Of a stretch of 10,061 nucleotides of DNA, positions 1 to 7,042 are shown in pieces; within the stretch, counting starts at the first letter, position 1, and each line of letters opens with the position of its first letter. This stretch comes from Acuticoccus sp039189655 (GTDB taxonomy: Bacteria; Pseudomonadota; Alphaproteobacteria; Rhizobiales; Amorphaceae): assembly GCA_039189655.1 (NCBI GenBank), contig JBCCYN010000164.1:1-10061 (forward strand), read 5' to 3'. The position numbers were made by a program, and so were the translations under genes. The notes beneath the pieces were generated by a model that saw only the letters and a program-made list of their open reading frames with translations, was not told where the DNA came from and did no database searches.

Positions 1-206
1 CGGCCGTGCGCGCCCTGCGCGAAGCTGTCGCCGAGCACGGCACTGACGTGGGCAGCGCGTTTCCTGAAGAGGCACGGCGCATCCACTATGGCGAGGCTGA
101 GCCCCGCGGGATTTATGGCAAGGCCGCCCCCGAAGAAGCCGAGGCTCTGCTCGATGAGGGTATCGAGATTTTACCCATCCCGACCCTGCCTGAAGACCGA
201 AACTGA
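1..206 (+). CDS. DUF1178 family protein, C-terminal part (5' truncated by window edge)
   Basis: The window opens inside this gene; the first full codon is at 3 and the stop is the TGA at 204-206, leaving 68 residues. The fragment has the arrangement typical of the C-terminus of DUF1178 proteins: an Ala-Leu-Arg-Glu helix, then EEARRIHYGEAEPRGIYG, then EEAEALLDEGIEILPIP and a short charged tail. Family members are about 150 residues with an N-terminal zinc-ribbon-like Cys region, which would lie outside the window and cannot be checked. The molecular function of the family is unknown. A GTG at 6 could formally start a 66-residue protein, but it lies inside conserved family sequence, so I read it as internal. 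A probable terminator begins six bases after the stop, so this is likely the last gene of its transcript. The family call rests on remembered sequence pattern. Confidence 0.78.
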   Translation, partial: AVRALREAVAEHGTDVGSAFPEEARRIHYGEAEPRGIYGKAAPEEAEALLDEGIEILPIPTLPEDRN

Positions 207-211
207 GAGCG

Positions 212-257
212 CTTTACGGTCAATGGCCTGGCCGGCCGTGCCCGTAAGGTTTTATTT
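212..257 (+). terminator. Probable intrinsic terminator after the DUF1178 gene
   Basis: CTTTACGG (212-219) pairs with CCGTAAGG (242-249), seven Watson-Crick pairs and one G-U. The 22-base interior is rich in GGCC units that can fold further. A T-rich run, TTTTATTT, follows at 250-257. The position directly after the stop codon at 206 supports a terminator. The long loop is a weakness. Confidence 0.5.
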
Positions 258-823
258 GGTTTGAGGAGACATCGGTTCCCCATCGGGAAATTCTGCTCCT
301 GAACCACAATCCCCTCGAGGACGCTGAACATTCTTAGCCGGATACTTGCACTTGCGCGTTCTCGGACAAAAGCCACTCGTCCGCGCAGGTAGTTAAAGTG
401 GTGTTCTGTCACCCGCCTTTGCGACATTAGTACGCCGTCAGGTGCTGCCCAAACGTGCCATCCGCCGCCGGGCAAGACGGCGCGCATCGTCATCGCGGTG
501 GATGCCGACAGGGGTAGGCACCCGGCGCAACCCCGTTGCCAATGACGCGCAACACCAACGGATACCTGTCTGATCTCGCTGCTCTAAGCACCTGCGCCGC
601 AAGCGCCCTTCAAGGCCCAAATGTGCCCCGCGGAGACGCGCGTGCGCGGGCCATCATTCCGGTGGACGGTCAGACTCGGGCACGGGACCCACACCGTTCT
701 CTGCGAGCGCCCGAGGGCGCAGCGTGCCTCCTTCGTCGCTCGAAAATAACCGCCTATGATGGGGAGATGCGACCACCTCCATCCTCACATCACAAAGTGC
801 ATGATCTCGTCTTGCGCACAACT

Positions 824-845
824 TGATGACAGCGAAAAATCATCA
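824..845. promoter_or_regulatory. Inverted repeat upstream of the hydrolase gene
   Basis: TGATGA and TCATCA form a perfect 6-bp inverted repeat around a 10-base A-rich spacer. It sits in the upstream region of the exported hydrolase and is compatible with an operator for a dimeric regulator. At this length it could easily be chance. Confidence 0.2.
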
Positions 846-959
846 GATGCGGCAATATTCGGCCCTCATGAAACTTGGCAGCGGCACAGGGATCGGTTGC
901 AGCTCACGCCCTGACGATTGCGGCATACCGAAATGCCCGGCACTGTACTATCGGCGCAC

Positions 960-966
960 GGAGGGG
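960..966 (+). promoter_or_regulatory. Ribosome binding site that sets the hydrolase start
   Basis: GGAGGGG at 960-966 ends five bases before ATG 972. This is the best Shine-Dalgarno match in the region. It favours ATG 972 over the in-frame TTG 918 and ATG 933, which lack one. Starting here also places a clean signal peptide at the N-terminus. Confidence 0.7.
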
Positions 967-971
967 ACGGC

Positions 972-1931
972 ATGGCGGACTTAGACAAGCGACAGTCAGT
1001 GCGCGCGGCCGCATTGACTTCGGTTTTGAGTATTGCGGTCGTCACTATACTTAGCACGATGCCGGCGCTCGGCGATGAGCTCGACGCCTGTGGCAACGCG
1101 CCGGCGACCCACACCGCAGCACCAGAGCGGATCCTTAGGATCGATACGGACGATGGCCTGATCGCTGCAACCCTTGCAACGCCCGCCGGCAAGGCCCCGG
1201 ATGCACTGGCTCTCATGCTCCACGAATACACCGGAGCGCGGAACGAAATCCCCGTCGCAGGCGGTGAGGGCATGTTCGCTCGGACCGCCCGTGCCTTCGC
1301 CGAACGCGGCATCGCTTCGTTACGGATTGACTTCATCGGCTCGGGGCAAAGCGATGGATCTTGGGCCGATACCCGATTTTCAGGACAAGCGCGGGACGCA
1401 ATGCGAGCGGCTCGCTGGCTTAAAGCGGAGTTTGCCGATGGTGACGTTGCTCTCGGTGTGCTCGGCTATAGTCAAGGCGGCCTCGTTGCTCTTCGCGCGG
1501 CAGCTGTGGACGGCTTGTTTGACAAAGTCGCGCTCTGGAACCCCGTCATGGATCCGATGGCGACCTACGGCATCATCTTCGGTCTAGAAAATATTGATGA
1601 GGGTGCGCGGCAAGCTCGCCAGGATCAACCGGGAGGCACCGTCGGCGAAACCAGGCTTCGCCCTGGGTTTTTTGCCGAACTCGTGGAGGTGGATCCGATC
1701 ACTGATTCCGGAAGGGTTGATGCGCCTTTGCTTATCGTAACCGGGCGGCGAGACCCTCTTGTGGCCGACGGTGCTGCGCTTGCCCAACGGGCTGCGCAGG
1801 CCCGAGCGGGCGAGACGATCATCTTGGATCTCGACGCCGGCCATGACTTGGGCGCAATAAAAAATCCCGCGCTGCTTGATGAGGTAATTCGGTGCACCGC
1901 CAAGTTCATACTAGAGAGCACCATAATGTAG
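972..1931 (+). CDS. Exported alpha/beta hydrolase (serine hydrolase, S33/esterase-like)
   Basis: A 319-residue protein read from ATG 972. Residues 1-34 look like a signal peptide: charged MADLDKRQSVR, a hydrophobic stretch, then a PALG site before DELDAC, so the enzyme is probably periplasmic or secreted. The rest is an alpha/beta hydrolase: strand and HEYTG (84-88) in the oxyanion-hole position, the RIDFIGSGQSDG turn (118-129), nucleophile Ser167 in GYSQGG, acid Asp261 in VTGRRDPLV, and His291 in AGHDLG. The triad is complete, so the enzyme should be active on an ester, amide or similar bond; the substrate cannot be read from the sequence. Only two cysteines remain after signal cleavage, Cys40 near the N-terminus and Cys308 near the C-terminus, and they could form a disulfide. 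It stands alone, with gaps of several hundred bases on both sides. The fold and triad are well supported; the sub-family (serine aminopeptidase S33-like versus feruloyl-esterase-like) is open. Confidence 0.87.
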   Translation: MADLDKRQSVRAAALTSVLSIAVVTILSTMPALGDELDACGNAPATHTAAPERILRIDTDDGLIAATLATPAGKAPDALALMLHEYTGARNEIPVAGGEGMFARTARAFAERGIASLRIDFIGSGQSDGSWADTRFSGQARDAMRAARWLKAEFADGDVALGVLGYSQGGLVALRAAAVDGLFDKVALWNPVMDPMATYGIIFGLENIDEGARQARQDQPGGTVGETRLRPGFFAELVEVDPITDSGRVDAPLLIVTGRRDPLVADGAALAQRAAQARAGETIILDLDAGHDLGAIKNPALLDEVIRCTAKFILESTIM

Positions 1932-2218
1932 TGCCGATGATCTCTTCGTTTGATTGAGACAAGGTTGCAGGACCTGCCTCGAACGCCGCAGCGACGCTGC
2001 ACGTTGGCCAAGGGATTCTTTGTGCACATCACTAGAATCGCGCTGGCCCGGCTGGGATCCAGTGCGGCTTGTCCATGCTCCGGCCAATCAGCCCGATGCC
2101 ATCGGTGCATTGGATTGATCACTAACAGCCGCAAGAGCATCGAAGGGTTTGTTGGCTGCGTCCTACCGGTGGCTTGGCTCCGCCGGAATGCTTGGCATTG
2201 CCGTCTTCTACTTTGCTA

Positions 2219-2245
2219 GATTGCCCTTGGAAATCTTGGGCAATC
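2219..2245. promoter_or_regulatory. 8-bp perfect inverted repeat (operator or terminator remnant)
   Basis: GATTGCCC (2219-2226) and GGGCAATC (2238-2245) are perfect inverted copies around an 11-base spacer. There is no T-run after it on either strand, so an intrinsic terminator is unlikely. An operator for the MscS gene 100 bases downstream is possible. Confidence 0.35.
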
Positions 2246-2296
2246 AATGTCCGATAGTGAGGCAGCTGGGCACTTAGGCAACGACCGTCATTGTGC

Positions 2297-2329
2297 TTTC
2301 GCGCGTTGGCGGTAGAAGATCGCGCGAGA
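2297..2329 (+). promoter_or_regulatory. GC hairpin just upstream of the MscS ribosome binding site
   Basis: TCGCGCG (2299-2305) and CGCGCGA (2321-2327) are perfect inverted copies, extendable by a G-U and a U-A pair, with a 15-base loop. The hairpin ends a few bases before the GGAG (2334-2337) of the MscS gene, so if transcribed it would lie in the leader next to the ribosome site. A regulatory role is inference. Confidence 0.35.
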
Positions 2330-2345
2330 TGCTGGAGAAACGGTC

Positions 2346-3815
2346 ATGGCTGCTGCCCGACGCATGTTGTGTGCGATCTTTCTTGCTTTCATTCTCACCG
2401 TCGCGCTTTCGTATCCTGGCCTTGCCCAGGACGACGCGACCCCTGCCGAGCCAGCGGCGGGTGCGCAGTCGGACGAACCGGCGGCGGATACGCCTCCGGG
2501 TGACGAGGCGAGCAACGAAGCCGATACGCCTTCCACCGCCGCCGCGGACCCGGCCCTTACCAACCCAAAGACGCCACTCAATGCACTGCAGACGCTTACG
2601 GTCCCACTTACCGCTGACGAGCTTGCAACGCTCACCGAGCAGTGGCGCGGGATCGTCCAGGCCGAACTGAAGAAGATCGCCGACCTCCAGGTAAAACTTT
2701 TTGCAACCGAAGGAGACGCTGCCGACGCGCTGCGCGATCAGATCGCAGCGGGCACACAAGACCGCAATGCGGTGATGGATCGTTATGGTGCGGTGGTGAA
2801 TGCCTGGGAGACCAAGGGGGGCAACCCGGACGAGATCGCCGCCGCGAGATCCTACGTCACCGCTGTGACCGCCCAGGCCGCACAAACCACAGATGCGCGA
2901 ACACTAGCGATCCTCGCGTGGGAGTGGCTCATCTCTTGGAACGGTGGGCTCGCCATCCTTTGGAAAGCGGTCGTCTTTTTCGTGTCGCTCTACGTCCTTG
3001 TCCTTGTGGCGCGCATTGCTCGTGGCGTGGTGCGTAAGCGTGTCGGCCGGATCCCCAAAACGTCCAAGTTGCTCCAGGCGTTTCTGGTCACGATTACCTA
3101 CTGGCTCGTGTTGTCCTTTGGGCTCATGGTGGTGCTGGCGGCGATGGGGGTGAATATCACACCGCTCTTTGCATTGGTGGGTGGCGCGTCATTCATCATC
3201 GCCTTTGCTATGCAAGACACGCTCAGCAACCTTGCCAACGGGCTCCTCATCATGATCACGCGACCGTTTGACGAAGGAGATTTTGTCATCGTCGGCGGCA
3301 CTGGCGGATCGGTGAAGTCTGTGAATGTGGTGTCCACCACCATCACGACGCCCGACAACCAGGTGATCGTCATGCCAAACAAGCAAGTGTGGGGCACGTC
3401 CATCACCAACGTGACCGCGAGCGACATTCGCCGCGTGGATTTGGTGTTTGGGATTTCCTACGACGATGACATTCGAAAGGCTCTGAGCGTACTGCGCGAG
3501 GCGGTTGCGGCACACGAACTGGCTCTGCAGGAGCCCGCACCGGCTTTCGCGGTGGGTGAACTTGCCGAAAGCTCGGTCAACCTATTGTGTCGGCCATGGG
3601 TGAAGACGGTGAACTATTGGACCTTATACTGGGACCTGATGGCAGATGTGAAGACAAGGTTCGATGAAGCGGGTATTTCAATCCCCTATCCGCAGCAGGA
3701 CGTTTATGTGCACAACGCCGCGCCGGACGCTCCAGATTTTTATCGACCCCAACCCTCCGCCCCGGGCGCTACCGACAAAAATCCGCCACCCCCCGCGCCT
3801 GTGGACATCGAATAG
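2346..3815 (+). CDS. MscS-family mechanosensitive ion channel
   Basis: A 489-residue small-conductance mechanosensitive channel homologue, expected in the inner membrane, where it opens under membrane tension to release solutes on osmotic downshock. Residues 1-28 form a signal peptide ending GLAQ. Residues 29-75 are an Ala/Pro/Asp/Glu-rich low-complexity linker, and 85-185 are mainly helical and probably periplasmic. Three membrane segments follow at about 203-224, 246-268 and 272-303; the third carries the Gly/Ala-rich pore helix (VGGASFIIAFAMQDTLSNLA). The MscS beta-domain signature follows (RPFDEGDFV, 306-314; TPDNQVIVMPN, 335-345), then the cytoplasmic alpha/beta vestibule (362-455, ending in GISIPYPQQDVYV). 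The last 30 residues are Pro-rich. E. coli MscS has 286 residues, so this one adds about 200 at the N-terminus. ATG 2346 has GGAG at 2334-2337 with good spacing. The gene converges on the RND operon. Confidence 0.95.
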   Translation: MAAARRMLCAIFLAFILTVALSYPGLAQDDATPAEPAAGAQSDEPAADTPPGDEASNEADTPSTAAADPALTNPKTPLNALQTLTVPLTADELATLTEQWRGIVQAELKKIADLQVKLFATEGDAADALRDQIAAGTQDRNAVMDRYGAVVNAWETKGGNPDEIAAARSYVTAVTAQAAQTTDARTLAILAWEWLISWNGGLAILWKAVVFFVSLYVLVLVARIARGVVRKRVGRIPKTSKLLQAFLVTITYWLVLSFGLMVVLAAMGVNITPLFALVGGASFIIAFAMQDTLSNLANGLLIMITRPFDEGDFVIVGGTGGSVKSVNVVSTTITTPDNQVIVMPNKQVWGTSITNVTASDIRRVDLVFGISYDDDIRKALSVLREAVAAHELALQEPAPAFAVGELAESSVNLLCRPWVKTVNYWTLYWDLMADVKTRFDEAGISIPYPQQDVYVHNAAPDAPDFYRPQPSAPGATDKNPPPPAPVDIE

Positions 3816-3912
3816 GCTGCTATGCCCCAGTGAACCTTGGGAAGGGCGGCTTTGTTCAATGCAGCCACCGAAAGACGAATTACTATAATCCCTTGCAAAG
3901 CATGATGTATTT

Positions 3913-3934
3913 GCCGAAATTCGGCCTTATTTTT
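3913..3934 (+). terminator. Probable intrinsic terminator of the MscS gene
   Basis: GCCGA (3913-3917), loop AAT, TCGGC (3921-3925), followed by CTTATTTTT. The stem is only 5 bp, but the T-rich tail on the plus strand is good. It lies about 100 bases after the MscS stop and before the 3' end of the convergent RND gene. Read on minus it has no T-tail, so it should serve the plus transcript only. Confidence 0.5.
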
Positions 3935-3990
3935 ACTGATGTGATGGCGGCGAGCGATTGGAGGTAAGCAATTATTTTTTATCTTAAGTA

Positions 3991-6900
3991 TTACGCAGCG
4001 GTGCTGGCCATCAGGCGGTGCCGGGGGCGAAGTAGAAAATAGTATAGGGTTGGAACCACCAACAAGCTGAACGGCGAGGCAATGGCAAGACCACCGATCA
4101 TGATCGTTGCCATTGGTTCAAACAGCGCGCCGCCCGAAATTGCCATGGGGACGAGGCCGAAAATTGTCGTGAGCGAAGTTAGCATGACCGGCGTGGCCCG
4201 CGCCTTTGCGGCGACGATGATTGCATCGGGCAGGGACATTTGCTCTCGCTCAATGTCGATTTGATTGATCAACACAATGGCGTTGTTGATGATGATGCCC
4301 ATCAACGACATGAGCCCCAGCATCGCGAAGAACGACAAGGGTTGGTCCATCGCCATCATAGCGTAGGGCGCCCCGATGAGAATGAGGGGAATTGTCAGGA
4401 AGGTGAGGAGTGCACGGCGCGCTGAGTTAAATTGGAAGATGAGCGCGGCGAGCATCACGGCGAGTGCGATGGGCATATTGCCGCCCATCTGCCCCTGCAC
4501 TTCAGCGCTGTCTTCGATCTCGCCGCCGATGACGATGCTGTATTCGTTCCCCAGGTCCAGCGCATCGAGTGTTGGCTGAAGCTGTGCGAGCATACCTTGG
4601 GCGCTGAAGGCTGCGCTTTTGCCGGAGATGATGATGCGGCGAACCTGGTTTTCCCGCCTGATCTCAGAATATTCAAGCTTCGGACGGAACGTCGCCACCT
4701 GGTCAACGGCAATGAGCTGCCCGCCCGCAGCGATGGCTAAATTTTCAAGGTCTTCGATGCTATCGCGACCCTGCGAGGTGGCGCGCATAACGATGGGTAT
4801 CTGCTCATCCCCTTCACGGAAGGTGGAATACTCAGTGCCAGAAAAATAGGCGTCCATGACCTCCGAAATTTCGCGCGAGGTAATTCCATACTCCCGTGCC
4901 TTATCTTGTGCGATATCGACCACGACCTTCACGACCTTTTCGCCCCAGTCGCTCTCGTTCTTTACGACCTGGGGCAATTGGCCGATGGCCGCCTCGACGC
5001 CCCTTGCCATAGCCATGAGAACGTCGGCATCCGGACCGGATATCTCGACCTCCACGACGCCGGACTCTGAGCCGCCTTGGGGAAGTTGCGTGACGCGAAA
5101 TCGCGCCTCCGGAAAACGTTCAAGAAATACCCTACGAGCGCGCACGGCCATGGTCTCAGCCGCTTCAAGGCTGGTCACATTGACGTGGAAGAACGCGCTC
5201 GCCTCGTCTGGATCAGCCGGGTTGAGGCCCAGGTTAAAACGAGGCCCACCATCGCCCACGTAGACTGTGCTGTTGATGACGTCGGGATTTTCGCCTTTAT
5301 CGTCGAACCATTCCTGCACTCGAAGCGCGACCCGCTCCGTCTCGGAGATTGCGGCTGCCTTCGGTAAATCCATATAGACGAGAAAGTCAGAGCGCTCGCT
5401 GAATGGAAACATTTCCGGCTTCAGCTGCGCGAATTGCGTGACGCTGTAGCCCACCGCCAAGAACGCCAGCAGCGTAATGGGCGCACCAAATGACAAAAGA
5501 CGGCGCAGTATTGCCCCATATGCGCGAAGTATAAACCCTTCCGTTCCGGTGTTTTTTGCTGGTCGCAGGATTTTTGTGCATAGGAAGGGTAGAATATAGA
5601 GCGCGGTAAGCCACGAGCCGAGCAGCATCGCAGAAACCACCGCGCCCAGCGAGAACGCGAATTCGCCCTCGACGCCATCGAGTAACAGCATCGGGATGAA
5701 AGCCGAGATGGTGGTGATCGACGCAACGCCAAGGGGCACCACGAACTGGGATCCTGCCGTGCGCGCGGCGACCTCCGGGGTCATGCCGGCGTTTATGCGC
5801 TTGCCGATGTCCTCCACGACCACGAGCCCGTTGTCGACCAACAGGCCCAAGGAAATGATGACCGCGGCAATTGAGACCTGCTCAATGTCCACCCCGATAA
5901 GGCCCATAACTGCGAGTGCAAAGCATATGGTGAAGGGAATGATGCAGGCGACCACAGTTGCCGAGCGGAGCCCCAGGAAAATGAACATGACCAAGAAAAC
6001 AACGCCGAAGGTTTGGCCGACATTTTCGAGGGCGGAGTTCACCGAATCCGTGACAACGGTCTCCTGAAACGTCGACACGTCAAGGGCAATGCCAATGGGC
6101 TGCGAGGCTTCAAACAAATCGAGCGCGGCCTGTAGACGGGAGCCCAAATCCTGAATGTCACTTTCCGGCGACATCTCGATGGCGGCAACGATGCTAGGCT
6201 CACCGTTGAAGAAGACAGGAGAACGTTTGGGATCTTCGTAGCCGCGACGCACGTCCACAAGGTCGGAAAGCCTGACGAAACCGGCAAGTCCGTCGACTTT
6301 GGTCAGGACACCACCAATCTCGGAAACGGTTGTAAGATCGCCGTTTGCCTCAAGCACGATGCTGGTTCCGTCGGCGTCGATGTCGCCGGCTGGCAAGATG
6401 ACATTCTGCGCTTGCAAGTCGTCCAGTAGCTGCTGAAGTTGTACACCCACCGCGGCAAGTTTGCGGATATCGACTTCGAGCCAGATACGTTCTTCTTGCG
6501 TGCCGTAAAGGGTCACCTTGGTGAGCCCATCCACCCGGAAGAGGGCGGTGCGAAGATCTTCAGCCACGTCTTCAAGCTCTGCCAAGGTGAAGCCATCGCC
6601 GGTTATCGCCACCGTTGCAATGGCGACATCGCCATAGTCCGTGTTGACTTGCGGGTTGGACGTCCCGTTCGGCAGCTCCGAATGCACCGCAGCCATCTTG
6701 TTGCGTAGATCTTCCCAAGCGGCTTCGATGTCTTCGCCAGCGACTCGATCGAAGAGGTGCACTTTTAAGAGGACGTGGCCATTGGAGATGATGGTCTCGA
6801 TATCCTCCACGTCGCCGATTTCGCGAACCCGTCGCTCCATGGGAACGGCGATCAGGTCTTCCACCCGCGCCGGCGCCATCCCCGGAAAGTGCGCCGACAC

Positions 6901-7041
6901 GACGGCGGTGCGGATTGTGATTTCGGGGTTTTCGCGCTTGGGAATGCTGAGGTAAGAGCTGATCCCCATCGCCAGAATGAGGAGCATCATCAGGACCGTG
7001 AAGCGGCTCTTGTCGAGGCCGAAGCGGGTGAGAAGGTCCAT
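3991..7041 (-). CDS. RND efflux transporter permease subunit (AcrB/HAE-1-like)
   Basis: A 1016-residue inner-membrane pump subunit that exports small molecules using the proton gradient, working as a trimer with an adaptor and an outer-membrane channel. The length and the duplicated plan are typical: TM1 at 13-33, a large periplasmic loop (34-338), TM2-TM6 (about 342-485), TM7 at 518-537, a second periplasmic loop (538-852), and TM8-TM12 (855-1003). Family motifs include FPGMAPARVEDLIAVPMER (52-70), the TM4 relay segment LGLLVDNGLVVVED, MGIIINNAIVLINQID in TM10 and TPVMLTSLTTIFGLVP in TM11. By alignment from memory to AcrB, Asp407 is Asp403 here, Asp408 is Asn404, Lys940 is Asn919, Arg971 is Arg948 and Thr978 is Thr955. 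The ATG lies one base after the adaptor stop (TGA-G-ATG) with only a weak ribosome site, which points to translational coupling. Substrate specificity cannot be read from the sequence. Confidence 0.96.
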   Translation of the reverse strand: MDLLTRFGLDKSRFTVLMMLLILAMGISSYLSIPKRENPEITIRTAVVSAHFPGMAPARVEDLIAVPMERRVREIGDVEDIETIISNGHVLLKVHLFDRVAGEDIEAAWEDLRNKMAAVHSELPNGTSNPQVNTDYGDVAIATVAITGDGFTLAELEDVAEDLRTALFRVDGLTKVTLYGTQEERIWLEVDIRKLAAVGVQLQQLLDDLQAQNVILPAGDIDADGTSIVLEANGDLTTVSEIGGVLTKVDGLAGFVRLSDLVDVRRGYEDPKRSPVFFNGEPSIVAAIEMSPESDIQDLGSRLQAALDLFEASQPIGIALDVSTFQETVVTDSVNSALENVGQTFGVVFLVMFIFLGLRSATVVACIIPFTICFALAVMGLIGVDIEQVSIAAVIISLGLLVDNGLVVVEDIGKRINAGMTPEVAARTAGSQFVVPLGVASITTISAFIPMLLLDGVEGEFAFSLGAVVSAMLLGSWLTALYILPFLCTKILRPAKNTGTEGFILRAYGAILRRLLSFGAPITLLAFLAVGYSVTQFAQLKPEMFPFSERSDFLVYMDLPKAAAISETERVALRVQEWFDDKGENPDVINSTVYVGDGGPRFNLGLNPADPDEASAFFHVNVTSLEAAETMAVRARRVFLERFPEARFRVTQLPQGGSESGVVEVEISGPDADVLMAMARGVEAAIGQLPQVVKNESDWGEKVVKVVVDIAQDKAREYGITSREISEVMDAYFSGTEYSTFREGDEQIPIVMRATSQGRDSIEDLENLAIAAGGQLIAVDQVATFRPKLEYSEIRRENQVRRIIISGKSAAFSAQGMLAQLQPTLDALDLGNEYSIVIGGEIEDSAEVQGQMGGNMPIALAVMLAALIFQFNSARRALLTFLTIPLILIGAPYAMMAMDQPLSFFAMLGLMSLMGIIINNAIVLINQIDIEREQMSLPDAIIVAAKARATPVMLTSLTTIFGLVPMAISGGALFEPMATIMIGGLAIASPFSLLVVPTLYYFLLRPRHRLMASTAA

Positions 7042-7042
7042 C

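Larger units (their letters stand above)
258..971. other. Long gap with no convincing gene
   Basis: About 700 bases lie between the DUF1178 terminator and the hydrolase start. Open frames exist (126 codons on minus at 113-493; 96 codons on plus at 536-826), but neither has a recognisable motif or a ribosome binding site. The minus one runs into the 3' end of the DUF1178 gene. An inverted repeat TGATGA (824-829) / TCATCA (840-845) with a 10-base spacer lies about 130 bases upstream of the hydrolase start and could be an operator or chance. I found no convincing sigma-70 promoter, tRNA or mobile-element end. Confidence 0.5.
1932..2345. other. Intergenic region with inverted repeats, no convincing gene
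   Basis: These 414 bases separate the hydrolase and MscS genes. An 89-codon plus frame (1950-2219) has an unnatural Cys/Arg-rich composition and no ribosome site. Another plus frame, open from 2119 to the stop at 2275-2277, encodes a more protein-like but unrecognised stretch with no credible start; its only ATG, at 2188, gives 29 codons. Two inverted repeats (2219-2245 and 2299-2327) are listed separately. I could not identify a strong promoter for the MscS gene, though it should lie here. Confidence 0.5.

Noticed and set aside
113..493. 126-codon open frame on minus
   Set aside because: It overlaps nearly 100 bases of the convergent DUF1178 coding sequence, has no ribosome binding site, and shows no motif or recognisable family.
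511..534. GGGGT/ACCCC stem as a possible tRNA or small RNA element
   Set aside because: Only five pairs, with no cloverleaf, T-loop or CCA-end features around it.
536..826. 96-codon open frame on plus in the long gap
   Set aside because: Arg/Pro/Ala-rich composition typical of random G+C-rich frames, no ribosome site, no recognisable domain.
1950..2219. 89-codon open frame on plus between hydrolase and MscS genes
   Set aside because: Cys- and Arg-rich composition, no start signal, no family resemblance.
2274..2885. 203-codon minus frame over the MscS 5' region
   Set aside because: Antisense shadow of the clearly real MscS gene; Arg/Gly-rich low-complexity translation.
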